The position numbers and the translations under genes are program-made. A stretch of 64,000 bases of DNA from Niastella sp. OAS944 (GTDB lineage: Bacteria > Bacteroidota > Bacteroidia > Chitinophagales > Chitinophagaceae), in contig JANUBW010000002.1 of assembly GCA_024809215.1 (NCBI GenBank), positions 496,001 to 560,000 of the forward strand, given 5' to 3'. Positions 53,014-62,004 of the stretch are shown one piece after another. Each line of letters starts with the position of its first letter. The first letter of the stretch is position 1. The notes beneath the pieces are model-generated. The model ran no database searches. It worked only from the letters and a program-made list of their open reading frames with translations, and had not been told where the DNA came from.

Positions 53014-53901
53014 TTATTGCCCAAACACGGGTTTACGCTTTTTTCTAATTGTAATAACCGTTTGTAAAACAACCGAAGCCATTACAAAAAACAACCCCAC
53101 ATAAAAAGAAGCATTCACCTCCTTGCCTTCATCAAAGAAAAGTAAGGCCATTATGATGGAGTAAATAGGCTCCAGGTTAAAGCTTAAATTAACAGTAAAG
53201 GCCGGGATCCTTTTTAACGATTCCGCAAACATTACATACAACCCCACTGTACAGAACAATGATAACAACAGCAGGTATCCGGTATCCGTTAGTGACGGTA
53301 TAAGTTGCGCCACCGGAAAAAAATAAAGATACAGGGGCATTAAAACACCCAGCCCAATGGCACCACCCATCATTTGATAGTAATTGATAAGCTTGCTGTC
53401 GTAGTGTTTTACCAGCCGTTCATTATAAATAGTGAACAGCGCGCCAAACAATGAAGAAACAACACCTATGGCAATACCAACCTGGTACGACGCATCAAAA
53501 TGAAAGATCAATGCAATACCCAACAAAGTAAGCATACTAAGCAACAGCTCGGTAACAACAAACTTCTTTCTGTTTATAAGCGGCTCCAATATAGCCGTAA
53601 AGAAACTGGTGAGGCAAAAACACACAACCCCAATTGAGATATTTGAATACTTGATACTTCCATAAAAGAACACCCAGTGCAGCGTGATAAGCATACCCAC
53701 TTTGGCAATATTGAATTTATTGCGCACTGGAATAGCCGTTTTTACCCTGAACAACTTTAAAATAAAAAACAGCCAAATAAAAGAGAAGAATACGCGGTAC
53801 CAAACCAACAGCCCTTCATTGAGTGTGATCAACTTACCAAAGATGCCGGTAAAGCCGGCAATGAGCACTGCTATATGTAAAATTAAATATGATTTTTTCA
53901 T
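53014..53901 (-). CDS. EamA/DMT-superfamily transporter
   Basis: 295 residues with about ten membrane helices and the internal two-fold EamA repeat. The first repeat has GFTGIFGKLITLNEGLLVWY and MLITLHWVFFYGSIKYS; the second has LFGALFTIYNERLVKHYDSK and VNLSFNLEPIYSIIMALLFF (the conserved NLEPI loop). It exports or imports small metabolites; the substrate is unknown. The start is the ATG at 53899-53901, just upstream of an A-rich stretch. Monocistronic; the 3' end converges with gapN. Confidence 0.92.
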   Translation of the reverse strand: MKKSYLILHIAVLIAGFTGIFGKLITLNEGLLVWYRVFFSFIWLFFILKLFRVKTAIPVRNKFNIAKVGMLITLHWVFFYGSIKYSNISIGVVCFCLTSFFTAILEPLINRKKFVVTELLLSMLTLLGIALIFHFDASYQVGIAIGVVSSLFGALFTIYNERLVKHYDSKLINYYQMMGGAIGLGVLMPLYLYFFPVAQLIPSLTDTGYLLLLSLFCTVGLYVMFAESLKRIPAFTVNLSFNLEPIYSIIMALLFFDEGKEVNASFYVGLFFVMASVVLQTVITIRKKRKPVFGQ

Positions 53902-53983
53902 AAAAAGACCTATCCACTCATCCCCAACAGGATGTGCATTTTTATAGTTACATAAATTGAAAATAAAATAACAGCTAATTCCG

Positions 53984-54008
53984 GTAGAGAGAATCTACCG
54001 AAAAAACA
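53984..54008. other. Short intergenic hairpin
   Basis: CGGTAGA, loop GAGAA, TCTACCG, followed on the plus strand by AAAAAA. It sits in the 223-bp gap between the transporter start and the receiver-gene stop. It may terminate the minus-strand receiver transcript; evidence is only the pairing. Confidence 0.4.
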
Positions 54009-54124
54009 GAGTGTTCGATGAAGTATTAAAGCGTTGGAGGACCGAGTGAACTATAGCTGCTCATATAAATAGTAGTAATTGTGCAAATATAGTATAATAT
54101 TGGTTTGACCGCCTACAGCATCTT

Positions 54125-54553
54125 TTAAACATTATTTGGATGCAGGCAGTTAGCCCAATAAATATATATTCCTTTTATAATAGTGGTAAGTTCTTCTATA
54201 CTAGGTGGCTTTTTAAAAAAACCCTGAACAGTAAGCTCGTAAGCTTCTTTAACCTGTATCGGTGAGTCGGTAGTGGTAAGAAATATAAATGGAATTGATT
54301 TCTTTCGAAGATAATCATTGGCGTTAATTGTACGTGACAATTGAATGCCGTTCATTACGGGCATGTTTATATCACAAAGGATCAGGAAAGGCTGCTCACT
54401 GGTTATTATTAAATAGTCAAGCGCCTGTTTTCCATTATCGAAAAATCTGTAATCATTCGTTATTCCACATTGTTTAATAGCATTCCTTATAAAAAACCGA
54501 TCGTCTTCATCATCTTCAATAATTAAAATTGGGCCCATTGGCAAGCTCTTCAT
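54125..54553 (-). CDS. Receiver-only response regulator (Rcp1-like)
   Basis: 142 residues, a single receiver domain of the Rcp1 subgroup. Acidic pocket Asp-14/15 in LIIEDDEDDRFF, phospho-Asp-61 in LILCDINMPVMNGI, Thr near 94 (FLTTTDS) and Lys-114/115 in GFFKKPPS. The DDEDDRFF variant is common in regulators paired with phytochrome-like or PAS kinases. It is divergent from the PAS kinase gene at 54695 with a 141-bp gap, so they likely form a sensor/effector pair. No output domain. Confidence 0.92.
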   Translation of the reverse strand: MKSLPMGPILIIEDDEDDRFFIRNAIKQCGITNDYRFFDNGKQALDYLIITSEQPFLILCDINMPVMNGIQLSRTINANDYLRKKSIPFIFLTTTDSPIQVKEAYELTVQGFFKKPPSIEELTTIIKGIYIYWANCLHPNNV

Positions 54554-54694
54554 AAAATAATATTAGTTATTGCTATCCCGTAAAGCTAATGGCATTGCTA
54601 CAATATACTGAAATTTAATGCTTTGAACATTAATTTTTATATACCGTCAATAGCCTGGCATTGCATTCGCATAATTAACTATATAGCTAACCCC

Positions 54695-56641
54695 ATGCAA
54701 AAGGACATAATTGATTTACAATTATTTGAAGAGTTTTATGGCGGCCAGCCGCAGGCCGTAATATGGTTGAGCCCAGTTTGGAGTGCTGGAAACCCGCCGC
54801 AAATAGTAGATTTTGCCTATTCGTATGCCAACCAGCAGGGACTGGAATATTTGCAGGTTACGGCGGCGGCGCTCAACACACTCACCGTTCGTACCTCCCG
54901 AACATTGACGGATGAGTTGCGTACCTCCTTTTATAATGAAATGTTGCATGTATATGAAACCTGTATACAGAGTGCATCAACCATTTATAACCCGGCCCTC
55001 AATAAATATGCCCACGTTTTACGATCAAAACTCCGGGGTGGCATACTATCGGTAGTACAGGATATAACTACCGAAAAGAAAATGATCGACCAGCTTCAAC
55101 AGCAGAAAAGATCACTTGAACTGAATACACGTGAGCTGGACCGGCAAAAAACCTTGCTGGATAATATCTTAAAAAATTCATCAAACGGTATTTCTGTTAC
55201 CGAAGCAATACGAAACGAACAGGGTGAGGTTATTGATGCACTTACTATAATAGCTAATGATGCTGCCGTAAAAGCCAGCGGACTTCCACGCGATATTTAC
55301 CTTACTAAACGGATCACTGAAATTGAGCCTTCGATCCTAAGCACTCCCTTTTATCAGGGCACGCTTAACACCCTCAAAACCGGCACACCTTTTTTATACC
55401 AGTACCAGCTTGAATATACGGGCAATTGGATAGAAGTAACAAGCTCACGGCTCGATAACGATCATCTCATCCACATCTTCACAGATATTACCACTATAAA
55501 GCAGTCACAACTTCAGTTGGAAGAATTTGCAAGCACCCTGAAAACGGTGTTCGATGCCACTCAAACAGGAATGTTCATTTTTGTGCCTGAGTACAACAAC
55601 AATAATGAAATTATAGATTTCCGATTCGACCTGGTGAACGCTACCATGTCGTCATATGCACAACAATCACCAGCTGCACTTATGGGCGAACCGGGCAGCA
55701 AATGGTTTCCCGGCTACCTTACCAATGGTATTTTCGATATGTGCCGGCAGGCATATTTTTCAAACAAGGTGAAAAGAAAAGAAGTATATTATCATACAGA
55801 TGGCCTCGATAATTATATCGACATTCAATGTGTTAAGATCGGGAACCGGTTGCTGGTTTCTTTTACCGATCATACCAACCTTCGAAAATCGCAGCTGAAA
55901 TTGCAGCAAACAGTTAGTGAGTTGGAACAATCGAACCGCTACCTCGAAGATTTTGCATATGCAGCTTCGCACGACATGAAAGAGCCATTAAGAAAGATCA
56001 TCACATTTAGTAACATACTGAAAACTAACATCGTTTCGGGAACCACTGAGGAAGATAAACGCATACTTAACCGAATTGAAGCCTCTGCCCGGCATTTGAA
56101 CAATTTTGTTACCGACCTGCTTAATTTCAGTTACATCAGTCAACAGCGTTTAGTAAAAGATACCGTGGACCTGAATAATATCGTTCAGGCTATAGTATCG
56201 GAACTTGAACTGGTGATTGAAGAAAAACAGGCAAAGATCACCGTAAGTAACCTGCCCGTTATGCAGGGAAATGCCCGGCAGCTTGAGCAACTATTTCATA
56301 ACCTTATAGGTAATGCACTTAAATATGCCAGTGAACAACCTGTAATAACCATTAACAGTAGCCTGGCCCCGGCAGAGCTGGTTGCCGAAAAACTGCCCAA
56401 TCATGCAAAGAACAGGCAATACATGCTTATAGAAGTGATGGATAATGGTATCGGGTTCGAACAACATTTTGCCGAGCAAATATTCGACATCTTTGAACGC
56501 CTGCATACGAGATCTCAATACTCAGGCTCAGGCATTGGCCTTTCAATAGCCCGTAAGGTAGTACAAAACCACGGCGGTACCATATGGGCCAAAAGCGAAC
56601 CTGGCCAAGGAGCAATCTTCTATATCATTTTACCGGCTTAA
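54695..56641 (+). CDS. Multi-PAS sensor histidine kinase (HisKA type), soluble
   Basis: About 648 residues from the ATG at 54695; a longer TTG frame lies upstream. The first 120 residues are PAS-like. Then comes a coiled coil (QLQQQKRSLELNTRELDRQ), two further PAS modules (about 160-285 and 290-400), another coiled coil, and HisKA with the phospho-His in AASHDMKEPLRKIITFSN. HATPase_c has HNLIGNALKYA, VMDNGIGF and GSGIGLSIARKVV. The HDMKEPLRK block is typical of phytochrome-family and Rcp1-partner kinases. No membrane helix. The 3' end overlaps the convergent barrel gene by 17 bp. Confidence 0.92.
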   Translation: MQKDIIDLQLFEEFYGGQPQAVIWLSPVWSAGNPPQIVDFAYSYANQQGLEYLQVTAAALNTLTVRTSRTLTDELRTSFYNEMLHVYETCIQSASTIYNPALNKYAHVLRSKLRGGILSVVQDITTEKKMIDQLQQQKRSLELNTRELDRQKTLLDNILKNSSNGISVTEAIRNEQGEVIDALTIIANDAAVKASGLPRDIYLTKRITEIEPSILSTPFYQGTLNTLKTGTPFLYQYQLEYTGNWIEVTSSRLDNDHLIHIFTDITTIKQSQLQLEEFASTLKTVFDATQTGMFIFVPEYNNNNEIIDFRFDLVNATMSSYAQQSPAALMGEPGSKWFPGYLTNGIFDMCRQAYFSNKVKRKEVYYHTDGLDNYIDIQCVKIGNRLLVSFTDHTNLRKSQLKLQQTVSELEQSNRYLEDFAYAASHDMKEPLRKIITFSNILKTNIVSGTTEEDKRILNRIEASARHLNNFVTDLLNFSYISQQRLVKDTVDLNNIVQAIVSELELVIEEKQAKITVSNLPVMQGNARQLEQLFHNLIGNALKYASEQPVITINSSLAPAELVAEKLPNHAKNRQYMLIEVMDNGIGFEQHFAEQIFDIFERLHTRSQYSGSGIGLSIARKVVQNHGGTIWAKSEPGQGAIFYIILPA

Positions 56642-57236
56642 GACAATAAAATACCCCCAGTTGTACCACACTATTATGCGCTTTATAAAAAGCCTCCTTG
56701 TAAACATTGGTAAGTCCGAGGTTGTAACGGAAGTTTGCCCCCAACCCGTTTTTTAACTGGTAGCCTATACCAATTGGCCACGAAAGATCAAATGACTCGT
56801 AATGGTCCTTTATGTTACCCGTACCTTGTGATGTTTTTACCTTAGCGCTAATTAGCAAACCAGCCTGCAAACCTGTTTCGAGATATAGTTTTTTAACAAC
56901 CTCGTATTTCAGCAGTACGGGCAGGTTTATATAGCTCAGGTTCATGTTCTCCTTTTTTCCCGTTTCCCTATAACCGTCATTGGGCGCCCAGTCGCTAAAT
57001 CTTATACGTTTCTTGTTTCCCTGCAGTGCGTAAACCAGTTCAGCTGCTATGCGAAACTTTTTACCAACTGGTAATTCGGCAGTAACGCCACCATAAAAAC
57101 CAGCTTTACTGTTATTATCATCATCACCGGGCAACGAGGTTATTGCACCACCGGCTTTTGCGCCGAATGATACCTGGGCATTTACCGTAGCAAACAAGAA
57201 GAAACAAACAGCGAAGAAAATACAGTACTTTTTCAT
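56625..57236 (-). CDS. Small outer-membrane beta-barrel protein (porin-family/PorT-like)
   Basis: 203 residues with a signal peptide (MKKYCIFFAVCFFLFATVNA). The body is the OMP_b-brl-type eight-strand barrel: VSFGAKAGGAITSLPGDDD, FYGGVTAELPVGKKFRIAAE, SYINLPVLLKYEVVKKLYLE and GANFRYNLGLTNVYKEAF. These barrels are common downstream of PULs and regulators; function varies. It lies 17 bp after the GH2 gene on the same strand, so it is probably the last gene of the SusC-SusD-GH2 operon. Its stop lies within the 3' end of the kinase gene (convergent overlap of 17 bp). Confidence 0.85.
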   Translation of the reverse strand: MKKYCIFFAVCFFLFATVNAQVSFGAKAGGAITSLPGDDDNNSKAGFYGGVTAELPVGKKFRIAAELVYALQGNKKRIRFSDWAPNDGYRETGKKENMNLSYINLPVLLKYEVVKKLYLETGLQAGLLISAKVKTSQGTGNIKDHYESFDLSWPIGIGYQLKNGLGANFRYNLGLTNVYKEAFYKAHNSVVQLGVFYCLKPVK

Positions 57237-57253
57237 GGATCAATTTTGATTGG

Positions 57254-60202
57254 TTATTTAACTGCCTCGTAGATCTCTGCTTCAATTATACTAAAACTAC
57301 CCGTGGCATTGGCATCCTCTTTTCCTACTCCTTCTTCCAGCTTTTTTCCATTTACTTCGGCCATTTCATCACTACTTTCGTCCATAGAATCTTTCACCAG
57401 TTGAATACGCACTTTCTTTCCGCGCTTTGGCGTACAAACAAGCGTTGTATAACCCAGGCTGCGGGTAGTGTTGGCATTAAATACTTCTTTATCATCAACC
57501 GTTATTCGTAATGGATAAATATTCGATTTGAATTTGTTCAGCTTAAGGGTCACCTCGCTAATGGTTGCTTCTTTTTGTAACTCGTATTCAATCCAGGCGG
57601 TGTTTAGTTTACCATCGTTCACCCAATTGGTGAGTTCGTTATCGTCGATGGTTTTTTGGGCAGAATCGGCATTGGCGCCGGCTGTAACTTTTGCAATGGC
57701 CACTGCTTTACGAAGGGGTGTAAATGAAGGCGTACCTGGTGTTGGTCCTCTTTCAAGATGTACAGGTAATCCATCGCCAGGCATTGTAGTGCTTAACCCG
57801 TTTTGAACAGCAAATGGTTTCGAAGTTAACGTAAGCGTTGCTTCTTTTAAACCGGGCGAAGATGCAGTAATTGTTATAGTGCCCGCTTTGTTGGTTGAAC
57901 GAATTAATGCGCGGTTCACGCCTCCCTCAACAGGAAAGTTTTGTGTAAGCGTATAATTATCGGGCCCCATGGCAATGCCCCCACGCCAGCTTGCTTCGCC
58001 ACTTAATGAGTAACTGATCATATTCAATGCCGTTGGCACACGGTTGCCTGTAGCATCTACCACTTCAACTTCAACAAGCGCCAGATCGTGACCGTTTGCT
58101 ATAAAACCGGTGGGGCTGGCAATATTGGTCAACTTAATGGCAACGGGTTCGCCTGTTGTACTTTTTGCTGTTGAGCATACAGGTTTACCATTCGCACTGT
58201 AACCTGTTGCGCTGATAGTGCCCGCCGCCCATTGAACATTGTTAAAGGTGAATAAAAAGCCATTGCTTTTCTCACCAAAACCAAGCGACCTGCCATTTAT
58301 TTTCAATTCAACTTTGTGGGCAGTTGAAATAACATACACCGCTTTTTTTACATTGGGTTTATAATTCCAATGGCCAATGATATGGATACCTTGTTTTTCG
58401 GGATTTACCCAACCATCCCACATTATTTGGTGCGCATAGAAATTCTCTTTTATAATGCGCATGGCATCTACTTCCCCACTCCGTCTGAAATTCTCTTCGC
58501 CCCGGTGATGGGTATTTGTTTCGGAGAAAACGATATTAACACCACCGGCACTAACGCGGGTGCCTGTACCTGGTCTTTCGCGCCAAAACTCGTACCAGCG
58601 GGCCACATTTTCTACGGCATGGCTTTCCATATTACGATTGTAAGGTGCTGCGCTTTGTCCTTTGTGCAATGGACCATCGCCATCTTTATGATAGGGCGGT
58701 GTAAACTCATCCCAGTATTTGCGCGAACCTTCATCTCTTGAATACTCCATAGCCCACATGGGTATGTTGGCGCTTTTGTTGGTATACAACATTTCACCAC
58801 CATACCCGGCCGTTTTGCTATCGAGCATTTCGCGACTGCCAATAGATCGTCCACCGCTGGGATCATATTGATCACGAATGGCTTTCATTTCGGCCATATG
58901 CGATTCGCTGATGCTTTCATTGCCGCATTCATAAAATATGACACTTGGATTATTGCGATTATAAATAATAGCGTCGCGCATAACGGCCTTACGCTGCTCC
59001 CAACGAGTGCCATTTACATCTGCTTCGGCATCGCCTGCCGGCATGGCCTGCATTAAACCTACACGGTCGCAGCTTTCGATATCCTGCTTCCAGGGAGTGA
59101 TGTGCATCCAGCGCACCAGGTTACCATTGCTTTTTACCATCAGCCCATTGCTGTAATCGCTTAACCAGGCGGGCACCGATAAACCTACTGATGGCCATTC
59201 GTTGCTGGTGCGTTGCGCATAACCATGCACCATAATTACACGATCGTTGAGATAGATCATGCCGTTTTTAAATTCCGTTTTACGGAACCCGGTACGGGTA
59301 CTCACTTCATCAACAGGTTTGTTATCTACTTTAATTATTGTTTTTACATTGTACAAATAACCATAGCCCCAGCTCCAAAAGTTAAGGTTGTTTACTGCAG
59401 CCGCTGCTTTTACGATCGCCGTTTTTCCGGCTTCAATAGTTGCTTTTTCGCCCTGGAAAATCTTTACAGGTTTATTATCCGGGCCGGTGATCACTACCTC
59501 ATACGAAACAATCTTTGCCGCATCGCCATCATTTTTCACTTCCGATTCGGCATGTATAACTGCTGTTTTGTTTTTTATATTAAAATCAGTAGCGTAAACA
59601 TACACACCCGTGGTATTGAGATTGGCGTGCAATGGTAATGTTTGGTATACCTTACCGGTTATATGCAGGTATACATTTTTGTTGATGCCGCCAAAGTTGG
59701 CATTGAAGTTTTTATCTTCCCATTGATACTTTTGTCCGGTGGCTTTTTCCTTATAATCCCAACTGTTGTCAATGCGGGCAGCAATTATATTTTCAGCGCC
59801 TGGTTTTACCAGGTTGGTAATATCAAAACCAAAAGCGGTAATGCCATTCTCATGTAAATCAACATGCGTTCCATTAACGTAAAAATCACCGGCCTGCCTG
59901 ATGCCTTCAAATTCAATAAATACTTTTTTATCGCCGGCTGCCGGCAATGTAAATTTCTTGCGGTACCAGGCAATACCTGTGGTATGGTTGACTATGTCTT
60001 TGCGAAAAGCATCGTCTTCGTTCCATGCATAGGGTAATGTAACCGTCTTCCAGTGAGCATCGTTAAACGTTACTGCTTCGGCGCCCGCGGCATCGCCGGT
60101 AAACACTTTCCATTCGCTGTTAAAGTTATACTTTGTTCGTTGCGCCAATGTGGCCAATGGTAGTAAGCACAATAAGGTAAACGTAAGCACTCTTTGATTC
60201 AT
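57254..60202 (-). CDS. GH2-family glycoside hydrolase with C-terminal discoidin-like domain, exported
   Basis: 982 residues with a signal peptide (ending near TLAQ). A GH2 sugar-binding N-domain (about 25-180: TVTLPYAWNEDDAFRKDI, VFIEFEGIRQAGDFYVNG), a beta-sandwich (about 185-310) and a TIM barrel follow, with the acid/base Glu-429 in FYECGNES. The nucleophile is less certain: Glu-487 in WAMEYS or Glu-561 in VFSETN. DUF4982-like and Ig-like beta modules come next, and the last 130 residues form an F5/8-type discoidin fold (TAWIEYELQKEATISEVTLK). Substrate: probably a beta-galactoside or related side chain. It starts 10 bp after the SusD stop. Confidence 0.93.
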   Translation of the reverse strand: MNQRVLTFTLLCLLPLATLAQRTKYNFNSEWKVFTGDAAGAEAVTFNDAHWKTVTLPYAWNEDDAFRKDIVNHTTGIAWYRKKFTLPAAGDKKVFIEFEGIRQAGDFYVNGTHVDLHENGITAFGFDITNLVKPGAENIIAARIDNSWDYKEKATGQKYQWEDKNFNANFGGINKNVYLHITGKVYQTLPLHANLNTTGVYVYATDFNIKNKTAVIHAESEVKNDGDAAKIVSYEVVITGPDNKPVKIFQGEKATIEAGKTAIVKAAAAVNNLNFWSWGYGYLYNVKTIIKVDNKPVDEVSTRTGFRKTEFKNGMIYLNDRVIMVHGYAQRTSNEWPSVGLSVPAWLSDYSNGLMVKSNGNLVRWMHITPWKQDIESCDRVGLMQAMPAGDAEADVNGTRWEQRKAVMRDAIIYNRNNPSVIFYECGNESISESHMAEMKAIRDQYDPSGGRSIGSREMLDSKTAGYGGEMLYTNKSANIPMWAMEYSRDEGSRKYWDEFTPPYHKDGDGPLHKGQSAAPYNRNMESHAVENVARWYEFWRERPGTGTRVSAGGVNIVFSETNTHHRGEENFRRSGEVDAMRIIKENFYAHQIMWDGWVNPEKQGIHIIGHWNYKPNVKKAVYVISTAHKVELKINGRSLGFGEKSNGFLFTFNNVQWAAGTISATGYSANGKPVCSTAKSTTGEPVAIKLTNIASPTGFIANGHDLALVEVEVVDATGNRVPTALNMISYSLSGEASWRGGIAMGPDNYTLTQNFPVEGGVNRALIRSTNKAGTITITASSPGLKEATLTLTSKPFAVQNGLSTTMPGDGLPVHLERGPTPGTPSFTPLRKAVAIAKVTAGANADSAQKTIDDNELTNWVNDGKLNTAWIEYELQKEATISEVTLKLNKFKSNIYPLRITVDDKEVFNANTTRSLGYTTLVCTPKRGKKVRIQLVKDSMDESSDEMAEVNGKKLEEGVGKEDANATGSFSIIEAEIYEAVK

Positions 60203-60212
60203 GTCTTATTTT

Positions 60213-61991
60213 TTATTGATCCCACTTGAATGGCAGAAACCAGTCGCGCTCTGCCAGTTTTCTTTTTACATCTGCAGCTATACCGGCTGTTACCGGGTTT
60301 TTGCTTAGTTTATTATAGATCTTGTCTGCCAGGAACGAAGCATCATTTCTTCTTATAGCCACCCGCAGCAGATCGGGCCAGCGGGTGCCTTCAAATGCGG
60401 TTTCCAACGCCAGCTCATTAATGATACCGGCTTCCACCTGGTTAACGCTGTCGGGCTGACTTATTGCCGTAAGTTTATAATATACCAGACCGGCGCGCTG
60501 ACGTATGCCATCGTTCCTATGCCAGGGCCCCCGAAAATACGGATTCTCGCCCTGCCGTGCATCAAACTTGTAAGGATCGGGGTACGTGAGTGTATTCATG
60601 TAACTGGTAACATTGGTTTCACCTGTGGGCGGCGGGTGAATACCACGAATACCGGTATTGAAGAGCCCATAAGCCAGTCGCGGTTGGCCATCGCGGTTGG
60701 CCGCTTCTGCAAAGCGCAGGTGCAGGTGCGCTGCCCGGTACAGGAACCAGGTGCCGCTTTTTTCCAACGGGTTTAATGGCACTGATGCGTTCAGGCTAAT
60801 GTAATTCCCAATGAATTTGGTAATGGTAGGCTGGCCGCCGATCTTACGCTGACTAAGCAAGCCGCGGGCGTCGTAGGGTATACCGGTAAGTGCACCGGTG
60901 CCAGCCACGGGCCGTTGTTCCTGGCTATTCCAGTTATCAATTATTTCCTGTGATGCTCTTACCTGGTAATTGCCCCCTATGGGTGAAAATAATTTGATCA
61001 ATGGGTTTTCGGGTTTGAACTTACTGTCGTATGGCAATGCCCAGATCATTTCGTTTAAAAAGCGCTGGTCCTTTGCCTGGAACATGGTTCCCCAGCTATT
61101 GGTGTAATCAAGAGAGCCGGCATCGCCCGCTTTTGTATACACCACTATATTGTCGGGCTTGTCTATAACCCATCCCCGTTTATACAACAGAAAACGGGTT
61201 TCAAGGGAAGCGCTGGGAGTAGAATAGTCCATCATTTCTTTTAACCGTATTGCAGCCGTATGGTAATCGCCCTTCCACAGATACAGCTCACCAAGTAAGA
61301 TCTTCTTATTGATAAAGAACTTTTCCGTTGGGTAGCCATCGAGTGTAATATTCAGCGAGGTGCCGGTACCGGTATTCACATTCGCGGTATAATTTTCTTT
61401 ATACGGCAGTGCTTCGGTAAAACTGATGAGGCTATCGATCAATACGCTCAAAGGCAGGCGCGTAAAACGCGAAACATCTTTAACCTCATTTATATTCTGT
61501 AGTGGCTCCGTAACATACGGCACTTCACCGTAATGTATGCCTAATTGCAAATACAGGAAAGAACGCAAAGCGCCGATATCGGAATACCGCTGGTTAAAAT
61601 CCTGTTCATTCAGCTTGTTGGTTTGCCGCATGATGAGGAAATTGGTGAGCGCATCATTACAGTTGTTGATGAGCTCATAGAACGGTCGTGGATTTACATA
61701 TGGATTATCGGGTGTTACCGTATGATTACTTATCTGCCTAAGATATTCATCGGCGTTATTGGTAAACTCCATCAGGTCGCCGCGCAGTTCGTTCAGAATG
61801 ATATACCGGTCGCTCAGGCTCATGAACCTGCCATAAATGCCCATTACGGCAGCATTGGCGTCGTATACATCGCGATACATTTGGTCTGCGGTAAGTTCAG
61901 TACCCGGATCAACATCTAATATTTTTTTACAGGATGCAAAACCGGCGATCAAACATCCGGCCAGCACAGCTGTTCTAAGTGTCAGTTTCAT
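60213..61991 (-). CDS. SusD/RagB-family nutrient-binding outer-membrane lipoprotein
   Basis: 592 residues. Lipoprotein signal with the cysteine at about residue 21 (AGFASCKKILDVDP). SusD features include the N-terminal DANAAVMGIYGRFM helix, ALRSFLYLQLGIHYGEVPYV (with the SusD GxxPY-like motif), ILLGELYLWKGDYHTAAIRL (TPR), LRFAEAANRDGQPRLAY, and NELALETAFEGTRWPDLLRV near the C-terminus. It partners the SusC gene whose stop is 13 bp upstream at 62005 and precedes the GH2 gene by 10 bp. It binds the glycan that the GH2 enzyme trims. Confidence 0.95.
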   Translation of the reverse strand: MKLTLRTAVLAGCLIAGFASCKKILDVDPGTELTADQMYRDVYDANAAVMGIYGRFMSLSDRYIILNELRGDLMEFTNNADEYLRQISNHTVTPDNPYVNPRPFYELINNCNDALTNFLIMRQTNKLNEQDFNQRYSDIGALRSFLYLQLGIHYGEVPYVTEPLQNINEVKDVSRFTRLPLSVLIDSLISFTEALPYKENYTANVNTGTGTSLNITLDGYPTEKFFINKKILLGELYLWKGDYHTAAIRLKEMMDYSTPSASLETRFLLYKRGWVIDKPDNIVVYTKAGDAGSLDYTNSWGTMFQAKDQRFLNEMIWALPYDSKFKPENPLIKLFSPIGGNYQVRASQEIIDNWNSQEQRPVAGTGALTGIPYDARGLLSQRKIGGQPTITKFIGNYISLNASVPLNPLEKSGTWFLYRAAHLHLRFAEAANRDGQPRLAYGLFNTGIRGIHPPPTGETNVTSYMNTLTYPDPYKFDARQGENPYFRGPWHRNDGIRQRAGLVYYKLTAISQPDSVNQVEAGIINELALETAFEGTRWPDLLRVAIRRNDASFLADKIYNKLSKNPVTAGIAADVKRKLAERDWFLPFKWDQ

Positions 61992-62004
61992 AATTCAAAT
62001 AATT